A DNA stretch of 64,000 nt, from positions 372,001-436,000 of the forward strand of contig NZ_CP032703.1 of the NCBI RefSeq assembly GCF_007833795.1. Reading direction: 5' to 3'. Below, in pieces: positions 37,277-46,808 of the stretch. Under the pieces are notes generated by a model. The model worked only from the letters and a program-made list of their open reading frames with translations, was not told the origin of the DNA and made no database searches. Both the position numbers and the translations under genes were made by a program. Origin of the DNA: Candidatus Pantoea soli (lineage in GTDB: Bacteria > Pseudomonadota > Gammaproteobacteria > Enterobacterales > Enterobacteriaceae). The first letter of the stretch is position 1. Every line of letters begins with the position of its first letter.

Positions 37277-37984
37277 ATGATGATCGCAACCGAGAGTTTG
37301 TCTGCTCTGAATGCCAGCCTGCTGATGAGCAGCCGTGAAATTGCCAGACTCACTGGCATCACGCATGGCGAAGTGAAGCGCCTGATTAAAAGCCTGGAAA
37401 CCGCTCAGCGCCTTTCCCAGCCGGTCACGGTGAATCTTTACGAGCATGAAGGCGAGCAGCGTCAGGAGTTTCAGCTCAATAAACGCGATTCCCTGCTGGC
37501 TGTGGCTCGCCTGTCGCCCGGTTTTACCGCCGAGCTGCTGGACCGCTGGCAGGAACGGGAGAAGTTCACGCAGCTGCCCGATTTCACTAACCCGGCAGAG
37601 GCGGCACGCGCGTGGGCCGAGCAGTTTGAGCAGCGCCGCGCCGCTGAACAGCAACTGGCCGTCTCAGCGCCCAAAGCGGAATTTTTTGACCGCTTTGTGG
37701 ACGTGCATGAGCCCCTGGGTTTCCGCCAGCTGTGCAAAATGCTTAAGGTGAAAGAGACCGACTTCCGTCAGTTTTTGCTGGAGCGTAACATCATGTACCG
37801 CGATAAAGGCGTACTGGCCCCGCAGCAGCATCACCTGAAAGCGGGTTATTTTGCCCTGCGCTGCGGCGTGGGTGAGAATCAGCATGCGTTTTCCCAGGCG
37901 CGTTTCACGGCAAAAGGGGTGAAGTGGGTTGCCAGTCTGTGGGCCGGTCACCTCGCCTCGCGCCCGGATGGCGTTGCCGCATAA
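37277..37984 (+). CDS. phage-type antirepressor with Rha-like and KilAC domains
   Basis: 235 residues. The N-terminal third (LMSSREIARLTGITHGEVKRLI...) resembles the pRha/KilA-N-type winged domain of phage regulators. The C-terminal part (FRQLCKMLKVKETDFRQFLLERNIMYRDKGVLAPQQHHLKAGYF) is the KilAC/ANT domain of antirepressors. AGAGG lies eight bases before the ATG at 37277. No other phage gene is nearby, so this is probably a domesticated or plasmid-borne regulator just upstream of crtE. Confidence 0.85.
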   Translation: MMIATESLSALNASLLMSSREIARLTGITHGEVKRLIKSLETAQRLSQPVTVNLYEHEGEQRQEFQLNKRDSLLAVARLSPGFTAELLDRWQEREKFTQLPDFTNPAEAARAWAEQFEQRRAAEQQLAVSAPKAEFFDRFVDVHEPLGFRQLCKMLKVKETDFRQFLLERNIMYRDKGVLAPQQHHLKAGYFALRCGVGENQHAFSQARFTAKGVKWVASLWAGHLASRPDGVAA

Positions 37985-38334
37985 CCGCGGCCGCCGCCCT
38001 CACCGCCATGGTGACGGCGGCTAAGGCTGCGGGCTGCCCGCGCTTCCCGGTTAAGCGGCTGTTGCGACCGCTGACCGGGATTAAGCTTCGCGCTTCACTC
38101 ACCGACACCTTCATTTATCTCTTCGTTTCTCCCCTCCTGCTTCCTCCTAGCCTGCCAGAATCGTTCCAGCGATTACTGCTGTGCGTTGCGCCGGAAAAAT
38201 GCGCAGCGCGCCGGGATTTTGTGTAAATCGCTGTCAGTACGGGTGAAAGTCGCTTCGCTCGCTGGCGGACTCTCCTTACGGCGTCTACGGTTAATCAAAA
38301 AGCACAATAATTTCATTAACCATGGATAGCCGCT
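37985..38334. other. intergenic region upstream of crtE
   Basis: This stretch holds a strong hairpin just after the antirepressor stop, a pyrimidine-rich run at about 38105-38160, and the crtE promoter and leader. No gene is seen. The GC content is mixed, unlike the flanking genes. Confidence 0.5.
37990..38021. terminator. hairpin after the antirepressor gene
   Basis: GCCGCCG and CGGCGGC form the outer stem and TCACC/GGTGA an inner stem around GCCAT. It begins six bases after the stop. A U-run is missing, so termination is inferred only. Confidence 0.45.
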
Positions 38335-39240
38335 ATGACCGCCCATGTCGACATTACAGCAAATCAGCAGAGTGAACTTCTTCAGCTGCATCATGATCTG
38401 CAGAATCATCTGGAGCTGCTGCTCCCGGCTGGACAGCAGACGGATTGCGTCCGGGCGGCAATGCGTGCCGGCACGCTGGCACCCGGCAAACGGATTCGCC
38501 CTCTGCTGCTGATGCTTGCCGCGCGCGATATGGGCTGTGATATACAGCAGCGCGGCGTAATCGACATGGCGTGCGCCGTTGAAATGGTCCATGCCGCTTC
38601 GCTTATCCTTGACGATATGCCCTCGATGGATAATGCCCTGATGCGGCGCGGACGCCCGACCGTGCACCGGGAGTTTGGAGAAAATGTTGCCATTCTGGCT
38701 GCGGTCGCACTGCTGAGCCGCGCATTTGAAGTGATCGCCATCGCACCGGATTTGCCTGCCGGACAGAAATCGGAAGCCATTGCACAGCTCTCTTCTGCCG
38801 TAGGCCTGCAGGGCCTGGTACAGGGACAATTTCAGGATCTGCATGAAGGCGCGCAAAGTCGCAGCCCGGAAGCAGTGGCCCTGACGAATGAACTGAAAAC
38901 CAGCGTGCTGTTCCGCGCCACATTGCAGATGGCGGCCATCGCTGCCGACGCCCCGCCGCTGGTCCGGCAGAAGCTCAGCTACTTTGCGCAGGATCTGGGA
39001 CAAGCCTTTCAGCTGCTGGACGATCTTGCCGATGGCTGCAAGCACACCGGTAAAGATGTCCATAAAGATCAGGGCAAATCCACGCTGGTGCAGATGCTGG
39101 GCGCAGAAGGCGCCGTACGCCGTCTGCGTGACCATTTGCGCAGCGCGGATGAACATCTGGCCGGTGCCTGTCATCAGGGCATCGCTACCCGTCAATATAT
39201 GCACGCCCTGTTTAATCAACAGCTGGCGATGTTCAGCTGA
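38335..39240 (+). CDS. crtE: geranylgeranyl diphosphate synthase CrtE
   Basis: 301 residues. The first Asp-rich motif DDMPSMDNA is at about residue 87 and the second is DDLADG near residue 223, both needed to bind magnesium diphosphate. CrtE condenses farnesyl and isopentenyl diphosphate to the C20 precursor of carotenoids. It is the first gene of crtE-X-Y-I-B. The next gene starts eight bases on, with no idi gene between them, unlike the P. agglomerans/vagans type. Confidence 0.97.
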   Translation: MTAHVDITANQQSELLQLHHDLQNHLELLLPAGQQTDCVRAAMRAGTLAPGKRIRPLLLMLAARDMGCDIQQRGVIDMACAVEMVHAASLILDDMPSMDNALMRRGRPTVHREFGENVAILAAVALLSRAFEVIAIAPDLPAGQKSEAIAQLSSAVGLQGLVQGQFQDLHEGAQSRSPEAVALTNELKTSVLFRATLQMAAIAADAPPLVRQKLSYFAQDLGQAFQLLDDLADGCKHTGKDVHKDQGKSTLVQMLGAEGAVRRLRDHLRSADEHLAGACHQGIATRQYMHALFNQQLAMFS

Positions 39241-39248
39241 CCGCGTCT

Positions 39249-40526
39249 ATGGGGCATTTTGCCGTGGTAGCGCCGCCGCTCTACAGCCACTTTCATGCAT
39301 TGCAGGCGCTGGCACAAACCTTACTGGCGCGCGGACACCGTATCACCTTTATTCAGCAGGCGGACGCCCGTACCCTGCTGAGCGACGAACGCATCAGCTT
39401 TGTCGCGGTAGGAGAACAGACGCACCCTGTGGGTTCGCTGTCGGCCGGATTACAGCGGCTGGCAGCGCCAGGCGGTCTGTCACTGTTTCGTGTGATACGC
39501 GATCTGGCCGCCGCGACTGACATGCTCTGCCGGGAGTTGCCTGCCGTATTGAAAAACCTGAATATTGATGGCGTGATTGCCGATCAGATGGAAGCCGCCG
39601 GCGGTTTGGTGGCCGAAGCGCTGGGGTTACCCTTCGTCTCCGTCGCCTGTGCGCTGCCGGTCAATCGCGAACCCGGCATCCCGCTGGCGGTGATGGCGTT
39701 CCGCTATAGTGAAGATGCAAAGGCGCTGAAGCGCTTTCGCGCCAGCAGCGATATGTACGATCGCATTATGCGGCATCACGGTAACGTGATTGCCCGCCAT
39801 GCCCGCGCATTTGGCCTGCCGGAGCGTCACGGGCTGCATCAGTGCCTCTCGCCGCTGGCGCAGATCAGCCAGCTGGTGCCGGCGTTTGACTTTCCCCGGC
39901 AGCAGCTGCCCGCCTGCTTCCATGCTGTCGGTCAGCTGCGCGTCGACAGTGCGCCCGGTATGCTGCCTGCGCCATGGCCGACGCTGCGCCAGCCAGTGGT
40001 CTATGCTTCGCTTGGCACGCTGCAGGGCCGTCGGTTCCGCCTGTTTATGCGGCTGGCGCGTGCCTGCCGCAATCAGCGTCTCTCCCTGGTTATCGCCCAC
40101 TGCGGCGGCCTGAATGCGCGGCAGGTGCATCAGCTTGAGCTGGCAGGCGCGGCGTGGGTCACCGATTTTGTCGATCAGCGGGCAGCGCTGCAGCATGCGC
40201 AGGTGTTTGTTACCCATGCCGGCCTCAACAGTGCGCTGGAAGCGCTGGAGTGCGGCACGCCGATGCTGGCACTGCCTATCGCTTTTGACCAGCCCGGCGT
40301 GGCGGCGCGTATTGAGTGGCACGGCATTGGCCGGCGCGCATCGCGCTTCAGTCGCGTGGCGGTACTGGAAAAATACCTGCAGCAGTTGCTGACCGACCCG
40401 CATTACCGGCTGCGAATGTCGGCGATGCAGGCTCAGCTGAAGCGTGCGGGTGGTTGTGCCCGGGCGGCGGATATCGTTGAGCAGGCGCTGTGCAGGCAGC
40501 AGATCGTCCTGGCGGAGGCAACATGA
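39249..40526 (+). CDS. crtX: zeaxanthin glucosyltransferase CrtX
   Basis: 425 residues with a GT1-type fold. The N-terminus MGHFAVVAPPLYSHFHALQAL and the C-terminal donor region (FVTHAGLNSALEALECGTPMLALPIAFDQ) match CrtX enzymes that transfer glucose from UDP-glucose to zeaxanthin. It overlaps crtY by four bases at ATGA. Confidence 0.96.
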   Translation: MGHFAVVAPPLYSHFHALQALAQTLLARGHRITFIQQADARTLLSDERISFVAVGEQTHPVGSLSAGLQRLAAPGGLSLFRVIRDLAAATDMLCRELPAVLKNLNIDGVIADQMEAAGGLVAEALGLPFVSVACALPVNREPGIPLAVMAFRYSEDAKALKRFRASSDMYDRIMRHHGNVIARHARAFGLPERHGLHQCLSPLAQISQLVPAFDFPRQQLPACFHAVGQLRVDSAPGMLPAPWPTLRQPVVYASLGTLQGRRFRLFMRLARACRNQRLSLVIAHCGGLNARQVHQLELAGAAWVTDFVDQRAALQHAQVFVTHAGLNSALEALECGTPMLALPIAFDQPGVAARIEWHGIGRRASRFSRVAVLEKYLQQLLTDPHYRLRMSAMQAQLKRAGGCARAADIVEQALCRQQIVLAEAT

Positions 40527-41692
40527 TGCAGACCCGCTACGATCTGATTCTGGTGGGCGCCGGGCTGGCAAATGGCCTGATCGCTCTGCGGCTGCGTCAA
40601 CTGCACCCCGGGCTGCGTGTATTATTACTGGAAAGCCAGTCTGCGCCCGCCGGCAATCACACCTGGTCTTTTCATCGGGACGATCTCAGCGCGGAACAGT
40701 TTCACTGGCTGACGCCCTGCCTTTCGGCACGCTGGTCTGGCTACGAAGTCCGCTTTCCGCATTTGCAGCGTACCCTGCCCGGCGAATACTGCTCAATCGC
40801 CTCGGCTGACTTCGCCCGGCATCTGACGGCGGTTTGCGGTGACGATCTGCGTACCGCAAGCGCGGTCAGCCAGGTTTCCCCCACCCACGTGACGCTTGCC
40901 TGCGGCACGCAACTGACTGCGCGCGCCGTGATTGATGGTCGCGGCCTGCAAGCGACGCCGCATCTGCAGCTGGGCTATCAGGCTTTTGTCGGTCAGGAGC
41001 TGCAGCTGACGCAGCCGCATGGTTTACAGCAGCCCATTTTGATGGATGCCACCGTTGATCAGCAGGGCGGTTACCGCTTTGTCTATACGCTCCCGCTCAG
41101 TGCCGACCGGCTGCTGATTGAAGACACGCACTATATCAACCAGCCGGCGCTGGATGCGGCGCAGGCGCGGCGCAATATCAAGGCGTATGCGCAGCAGCAG
41201 GGCTGGCCCATTGCGCATGTGCTGCGTGAAGAGCGTGGATCGCTGCCGATCACCCTGAGCGGCGATATCGATCGCTTCTGGCAGCAGCAGCGCGGCCAGC
41301 CGTGCAGCGGCCTGCGGGCCGGATTATTTCACGCTACTACCGGCTATTCGCTGCCAGCGGCGATGGCGCTGGCAGAGATGATCGCCCGTCAGCTGCCGGC
41401 CGATGCCGCACAGCTCAGTCAGCATATTGAGCACTTTGCCCGCCAGCACTGGCGCGCACAGCGCTTTTTCCGCCAGCTGAACCGTATGCTGTTCCTCGCC
41501 GGCCAACCTGAGCAGCGCTGGCGCGTGATGCAGCGCTTCTACCGGCTGAATGCCGGGCTGATCAGCCGGTTTTATGCCGGACAACTTCAGCTACGCGATA
41601 AAGCACGCATCCTGTGCGGTAAACCGCCGGTGCCGGTTGGCGAAGCGGTTCGCGCACTGTTGCAGACCTCTCCATTACCAGGGAAGAAATAA
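40523..41692 (+). CDS. crtY: lycopene beta-cyclase CrtY
   Basis: About 389 residues. The FAD/NAD-binding motif YDLILVGAGLANGLIALRL is at the N-terminus, followed by PAGNHTWSFH, a typical CrtY segment. It cyclises both ends of lycopene to give beta-carotene. The ATG at 40523 or the next one at 40526 fits GGAGG upstream. The stop overlaps the crtI start (TAATG). Confidence 0.96.
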   Translation: MMQTRYDLILVGAGLANGLIALRLRQLHPGLRVLLLESQSAPAGNHTWSFHRDDLSAEQFHWLTPCLSARWSGYEVRFPHLQRTLPGEYCSIASADFARHLTAVCGDDLRTASAVSQVSPTHVTLACGTQLTARAVIDGRGLQATPHLQLGYQAFVGQELQLTQPHGLQQPILMDATVDQQGGYRFVYTLPLSADRLLIEDTHYINQPALDAAQARRNIKAYAQQQGWPIAHVLREERGSLPITLSGDIDRFWQQQRGQPCSGLRAGLFHATTGYSLPAAMALAEMIARQLPADAAQLSQHIEHFARQHWRAQRFFRQLNRMLFLAGQPEQRWRVMQRFYRLNAGLISRFYAGQLQLRDKARILCGKPPVPVGEAVRALLQTSPLPGKK

Positions 41693-43173
41693 TGAAACGT
41701 ACCTATGTGATTGGCGCAGGCTTTGGTGGCCTGGCGCTGGCGATTCGCCTGCAGGCGGCAGGTATTCCTACCACCCTGCTGGAGCAGCGCGATAAGCCCG
41801 GCGGCCGCGCCTATGTCTGGCAGGACCAGGGATTTACCTTTGATGGTGGGCCAACGGTGATTACCGATCCGAGCGCTATCGAAGAGCTGTTCACGCTGGC
41901 GGGTAAAAAACTGAGCGATTACGTTGAGCTGATGTCAGTCACGCCCTTTTACCGGCTGTGCTGGGAAGACGGCAGGCAGCTGGATTATGACAATAATCAG
42001 GCGCAGCTGGAGCAGCAGATTGCCAAATTTAACCCGCAGGATGTGGAAGGCTACCGGCAGTTTCTCGCCTATTCGCAGGACGTGTTCAAAGAGGGATACC
42101 TGAAGCTGGGCACCGTGCCGTTTCTGAACTTCCGCGACATGCTGCGCGCCGGCCCGCAGTTGGGGCGTCTGCAGGCGTGGCGCAGCGTCTACAGCATGGT
42201 GGCGAAATTTATTCAGGACGACCATTTACGCCAGGCCTTCTCTTTTCACTCTCTGCTGGTTGGCGGTAATCCTTTTGCAACGTCTTCGATCTATACCTTA
42301 ATTCATGCGCTGGAACGCGAATGGGGCGTATGGTTCCCGCGCGGCGGGACCGGCGCGCTGGTGGAAGGCATGGCGCAGCTGTTCCGCGATCTCGGTGGCG
42401 AGCTGCTGCTTAACGCCGAAGTAGGTCAGCTGGAGACGCAGGGTGACCGTATCAGCGGGGTGCAGCTGAAAGATGGCCGCCGCTTTGACGCTGCAGCAGT
42501 GGCCTCAAATGCCGATGTGGTGCATACCTACGATTGCCTGCTCAGTCAGCATCCGGTGGCCCGCAAGCGTGCCGCCACGCTGAAGCGTAAGCGGATGAGC
42601 AACTCGCTGTTTGTGCTCTATTTCGGTCTGAATCAGCCGCATACGCAGCTGGCGCACCACACCGTGTGCTTTGGGCCACGTTATCGTGAATTGATCCATG
42701 AGATTTTTAACAGCGATCGGTTGTCCGACGATTTTTCGCTGTATCTGCACGCGCCGTGCAGCAGCGATCCGTCGCTGGCACCGGCGGGCTGTGGCAGCTT
42801 TTATGTGCTGGCGCCGGTGCCGCATCTGGGTACGGCGGACATTGACTGGCACCAGGAAGGACCACGTTTACGCGATCGGATTTTCGCTTATCTGGAGGAG
42901 CATTATATGCCGGGACTGCGCCAGCAATTAGTCACACACAGAATGTTTACGCCCTATGATTTCCGCGACACCCTGCACGCCCATCAGGGTTCGGCGTTTT
43001 CCCTTGAGCCGATTCTGACACAGAGCGCCTGGTTCCGGCCGCATAACCGCGATGCCACCCTCTCAAACCTGTATCTGGTGGGTGCCGGCACCCATCCGGG
43101 CGCGGGTGTCCCCGGTGTGATTGGCTCGGCGAAAGCCACCGCGCAGCTGATGCAGGAGGATCTTGCCGGATGA
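41692..43173 (+). CDS. crtI: phytoene desaturase CrtI
   Basis: 493 residues. The N-terminal flavin motif YVIGAGFGGLALAIRLQAAG, the segment EQRDKPGGRAYVW, and the C-terminal YLVGAGTHPGAGVPGVIGSA match bacterial CrtI. It performs the four-step desaturation of phytoene to lycopene. The stop overlaps the crtB start by four bases (ATGA). Confidence 0.98.
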   Translation: MKRTYVIGAGFGGLALAIRLQAAGIPTTLLEQRDKPGGRAYVWQDQGFTFDGGPTVITDPSAIEELFTLAGKKLSDYVELMSVTPFYRLCWEDGRQLDYDNNQAQLEQQIAKFNPQDVEGYRQFLAYSQDVFKEGYLKLGTVPFLNFRDMLRAGPQLGRLQAWRSVYSMVAKFIQDDHLRQAFSFHSLLVGGNPFATSSIYTLIHALEREWGVWFPRGGTGALVEGMAQLFRDLGGELLLNAEVGQLETQGDRISGVQLKDGRRFDAAAVASNADVVHTYDCLLSQHPVARKRAATLKRKRMSNSLFVLYFGLNQPHTQLAHHTVCFGPRYRELIHEIFNSDRLSDDFSLYLHAPCSSDPSLAPAGCGSFYVLAPVPHLGTADIDWHQEGPRLRDRIFAYLEEHYMPGLRQQLVTHRMFTPYDFRDTLHAHQGSAFSLEPILTQSAWFRPHNRDATLSNLYLVGAGTHPGAGVPGVIGSAKATAQLMQEDLAG

Positions 43174-44099
43174 ATCAGCAGCCGCTTATCGAACAGGTCA
43201 CGCAGACCATGGCGCTGGGGTCGAAAAGTTTCGCCACGGCGGCGAAACTGTTTGACCCGCCGACGCGTCGCAGCACGCTGATGCTTTATGCCTGGTGCCG
43301 TCACTGCGATGACGTGATTGACGGGCAGACGCTGGGCGAAGGCGGCACGCAGCATCACATCGACGACGCGCAGGCGCGCATGTTGCATTTGCAGATTGAA
43401 ACCCGCCGCGCCTACAGCGGCGCGCATATGGATGAACCGGCGTTTCGCGCCTTCCAGGAAGTGGCGCTGATCCATGAACTGCCGCAGCAGCTGGCGTTTG
43501 ATCACCTGGAAGGGTTCGCTATGGATGCGCGGGAAGAACACTACGCCAGCTTTGATGACACGCTGCGCTATTGCTATCACGTTGCCGGGGTGGTCGGACT
43601 GATGATGGCGCGCGTCATGGGCGTTCGCGACGAAGCGGTGCTCGATCACGCCTGCGATTTGGGGCTGGCGTTTCAGCTGACCAATATCGCACGCGATATC
43701 GTGGAAGATGCCGCTAACGGCCGCTGTTACCTGCCACAAAGCTGGCTGGATGAAGCCGGACTGACCGCCGCGCAGCTGACGGACCCGCAGCATCGCGCGG
43801 CGCTGGCTACCCTGGCCGCGCGGCTGATTCGGGAAGCAGAGCCCTACTATGCCTCTGCCTGCAGTGGTCTGCCGGGCCTGCCGCTGCGTTCAGCGTGGGC
43901 GATTGCCACGGCGCGTGGCGTCTATCGCGAAATTGGCGTTAAAGTGCAGCATGCGGGTGCGCAGGCGTGGGATACCCGCCAGCGCACCAGCAAGAGCGAA
44001 AAACTGGCACTGCTGGTGCGGGGGGCCGGGATGGCAATCACTTCGCGCGTGGCGCGTCCGCAGGCGCGTCCGGCTGGTCTGTGGCAGCGCCCGCGTTAG
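43170..44099 (+). CDS. crtB: phytoene synthase CrtB
   Basis: 309 residues. Two aspartate-rich prenyl-diphosphate motifs are visible: DDVIDGQ near residue 48 and NIARDIVEDA near residue 172. It joins two geranylgeranyl diphosphates to phytoene. Its final 62 bases overlap the convergent crtZ gene, as in other Pantoea crt clusters. Confidence 0.97.
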   Translation: MNQQPLIEQVTQTMALGSKSFATAAKLFDPPTRRSTLMLYAWCRHCDDVIDGQTLGEGGTQHHIDDAQARMLHLQIETRRAYSGAHMDEPAFRAFQEVALIHELPQQLAFDHLEGFAMDAREEHYASFDDTLRYCYHVAGVVGLMMARVMGVRDEAVLDHACDLGLAFQLTNIARDIVEDAANGRCYLPQSWLDEAGLTAAQLTDPQHRAALATLAARLIREAEPYYASACSGLPGLPLRSAWAIATARGVYREIGVKVQHAGAQAWDTRQRTSKSEKLALLVRGAGMAITSRVARPQARPAGLWQRPR

Positions 44100-44571
44100 C
44101 CTTTCGTCCATGCCGCGCACGCAGCGTTGCCTGCAGTTTGTGCAGCGGCGGGGCATAAAGAAAACCAAAAGAGACGCAGCCTTCGCGCCCGCGTACGGCG
44201 TGATGCAGCCGGTGCGCCATATAAAGTCGCTTCAGATAGCCTTTACGCGGAATATAGCGGAACGGCCAGCGCTGGTGCACCAGCCCATCGTGCACCATAA
44301 AATAGAGCGCACCGTAGGTGGTCATGCCTGCGCCAATCCATTGCAGCGGCCACAGGCCATGAACACCAAAGTAGATCAGTCCTATCGACAGCAGCGCAAA
44401 CACCACGGCATAGAGATCGTTGAGTTCAAAGGTGCCTTTGTGCGGTTCGTGATGGGAGAGATGCCAGCCCCATCCCCAGCCATGCATGATGTACTTGTGT
44501 GACAGCGCCGCGGTGACTTCCATCAGTACCACGGTCGCCAGCAGAATAAGCGTATTCCATAACCAGAGCAT
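44038..44571 (-). CDS. crtZ: beta-carotene hydroxylase CrtZ
   Basis: 177 residues. The histidine-box di-iron ligands are seen in HKYIMHGWGWGWHLSHHEPHKG and YMAHRLHHAVRG, with membrane segments at the N-terminus and in the middle. CrtZ hydroxylates beta-carotene to zeaxanthin. The ATG at 44571 is chosen by similarity to P. ananatis CrtZ (MLWIWN...), with GGACG upstream; a longer frame begins at 44631. It converges with crtB and needs its own promoter. Confidence 0.96.
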   Translation of the reverse strand: MLWLWNTLILLATVVLMEVTAALSHKYIMHGWGWGWHLSHHEPHKGTFELNDLYAVVFALLSIGLIYFGVHGLWPLQWIGAGMTTYGALYFMVHDGLVHQRWPFRYIPRKGYLKRLYMAHRLHHAVRGREGCVSFGFLYAPPLHKLQATLRARHGRKANAGAATDQPDAPADAPRAK

Positions 44572-44721
44572 TGTTCGTCCATTTGCCATCAGATGAACAT
44601 TAAAGGTGGACGCGGATAGCCGAAGGCGCAAGTCGCCAGACGGCTTTTCATCGCGCAGCCGTAAAACACCTGCTTTTGCCCTTCACCCGTCCCTGGCCGG
44701 TATCCAGCAATGCAGCACATC

Positions 44722-45081
44722 TCATCGCGGCGGAGGGGTGGCGGGCAGATAGGGTTGCAGCGCGCTGCGGGTTAAGGCGTCCTGTTCTGCCGCCGCCAGC
44801 ACCGCCGCCAGTAGTCCGGGAAAACGCGCGTTCAGGTCGTCACTGCGTAGCGACAGCAGGTTTTCGCGGCCGGAAGGCTTCTGCCAGATCACCCCGCTGT
44901 CGCGCAGCACGCGCCAGTGATGGGTTAAGGTTGATTTCGACACGCCCGGCACCAGAGAGCCGCAGGTGTGTTCGCCGCCGCCGGCCAGTACAACGATAAC
45001 CGCCATGCGCAGCGGATTGCCCAGCGCCGTCAGCACGTTTTCCAGCCGGATAGCGTCGCGCGATGGATGATTTTCCAGCAT
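44722..45081 (-). CDS. ArsR/SmtB-type winged-helix regulator
   Basis: 119 residues. The N-terminus has LENVLTALGNPLRMAVIVVLAGGG and the recognition helix is in GVSKSTLTHHWRVLRDSGVIWQ, the classic ArsR fold. No CxC metal site is seen, so it may respond to redox or a non-metal signal. AAAGGGGAC precedes the ATG. It lies 75 bases from the ClC gene and may regulate it, or may be independent. Confidence 0.85.
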   Translation of the reverse strand: MLENHPSRDAIRLENVLTALGNPLRMAVIVVLAGGGEHTCGSLVPGVSKSTLTHHWRVLRDSGVIWQKPSGRENLLSLRSDDLNARFPGLLAAVLAAAEQDALTRSALQPYLPATPPPR

Positions 45082-45156
45082 GTGTCCCCTTTATCACGCA
45101 GAAAATCCGGATTATCCGCGAGCCATTAGTCAATGTATAGCAGCAAACCGGCGCGA

Positions 45157-46554
45157 TCAGTGCTGTCCGCTCCGGGCCTGCCCGCTCAGCTGTGCGTTAG
45201 CCAGCGTGCGCGCCAGTATCGAAGAATAGAGCGGCTTGCCGCCGAAGAACTGCGCCGCCAGCGTCGCCCCGAGGCAGGTAATGATCATGGGCAGTATCAG
45301 CTGATAATTATTGGTCATCTCCAGCACCAGTACGATCCCGGTCAGCGGTGCGCGCACCGAGGCCGCAAACAGTGCCCCCATGCCCGCCACGGCAAAGGTC
45401 GCCGCCTCCAGCTGATAATCGGGAAACCAGTGCATACAAAGCTGGCCAAAACAGGTCCCCAGCAGCGTGCCCAGCGTCAGCATCGGGGCAAAAATGCCAC
45501 CGGGTGCACCCGAGGAGAAACAGCAAATGGTCACCAGCGTGCGCAGCGCAAACAAGCCAAATAGGGCCAGCGCGCTGTAGTGACCGAGAGAGAAATCCGG
45601 GATCAGCGTAATGCCGCCGCTGACCGCCTGCGGCAGTGCCAGGCCCAGCACGCCGCAGAGCCCTGCCAGCACACTGCCCCACAGCACCCATGCGCGCGTG
45701 CGGCCCTGATGAAGCTGCTGGAAACGATCCTGAGCAATAAAAATCAGCCGGTTGAAGGCCACACCGCAGCCGCCAAACAGAATGCCCAGCAGCAAATACA
45801 GCCAAAGCGTATTCGTGGGCGCATCGCGCAACTGGCCGATGTTGATAATCGCTTCGTTACCGTTACAGATCCGGAACACAATACTGGCGGCAATCACCCC
45901 CACAAATACCGCTTTAATCGAGATCAGGCTGTAGCGAAACTGGGGCCGCATCTCTTCAATAATAAACAGAATGCCGGCCAGCGGGGCGTTGAACGCCGCT
46001 GACAGCCCCGCAGCTGCGCCCGTGGCCAGCAGCGTATGCCGGGATTCAGAATCGCGCACGCGAAACAGATCCAGGCACAGGCCGCCGATATTGCCGCCAA
46101 TCTGTACCGTGGGGCCTTCACGCCCGAGAACCATGCCGGAACCCAGCGCGCCCATGCCGCCGATAAACTTCACCGGCAGCACGCGCCACCAGCGCACCGG
46201 GCGCAGTTCTTCCAGCGCCCCTTCAATCTCCGGTATGCCGGAGCCGCCGGCTTCCGGCGCAAAACGACGCACCAGAAAATAACCACAGCCCCCCAGCAGC
46301 GCTGAGGTAAAAAACGCCGCCGCGATGGTCAGCAACAGGTGATCGCTAAAGCGGGCAATGCCGTCCAGACGCAGCTGCAGAACGGCTTTAACGGCGCGGT
46401 CGAAGGCCACGCCAACCCATCCCGTGAGTATCCCCACCAGCGCCGCCAGCAGCAGCAGCGCGACCGGCGTTTTATCGCGCCGCAGTAATTTCTGCAGCAG
46501 CATGAATCGTCCTGCGCGCATCGGCGCTCTGGCTTCGGCATGGTTCTCAGACAC
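45157..46554 (-). CDS. clcA: ClC-type H+/Cl- exchange transporter
   Basis: 465 residues with the ClC selectivity segments [23 protein letters not shown] and [11 protein letters not shown]. The gating glutamate in GREGP and the second proton glutamate in IIEEMRPQ are present, as in the E. coli antiporter, so it should exchange chloride for protons. The N-terminal tail has extra charged residues. It likely helps acid or osmotic tolerance. Confidence 0.93.
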   Translation of the reverse strand: MSENHAEARAPMRAGRFMLLQKLLRRDKTPVALLLLAALVGILTGWVGVAFDRAVKAVLQLRLDGIARFSDHLLLTIAAAFFTSALLGGCGYFLVRRFAPEAGGSGIPEIEGALEELRPVRWWRVLPVKFIGGMGALGSGMVLGREGPTVQIGGNIGGLCLDLFRVRDSESRHTLLATGAAAGLSAAFNAPLAGILFIIEEMRPQFRYSLISIKAVFVGVIAASIVFRICNGNEAIINIGQLRDAPTNTLWLYLLLGILFGGCGVAFNRLIFIAQDRFQQLHQGRTRAWVLWGSVLAGLCGVLGLALPQAVSGGITLIPDFSLGHYSALALFGLFALRTLVTICCFSSGAPGGIFAPMLTLGTLLGTCFGQLCMHWFPDYQLEAATFAVAGMGALFAASVRAPLTGIVLVLEMTNNYQLILPMIITCLGATLAAQFFGGKPLYSSILARTLANAQLSGQARSGQH

Positions 46555-46808
46555 GGGTATCGTTTTCCTCCAGAAAGAGCATTACGGCGCGGTGCGCGCC
46601 CTGCGGACAGATGCTGAAAGCATAACCAAAACGCGGGCGCAGGTAACCCAATCATTCGCAACAGGATTTTACGCTTCTCTTTCCGATCAGGTGGCGCACT
46701 GTCAGGCTTTCACTGAAAGCTCACAAAATTTTGCGCGGGCAATTGACGTGCCGGAGGCAAATCACCATTATCCTGGCCTGAATGAATTGCTAACGCCGGA
46801 GCGGAAAG

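Noticed and set aside
38173..39219. Open frame of 348 codons on the minus strand
   Set aside because: Antisense to crtE, whose motifs are complete.
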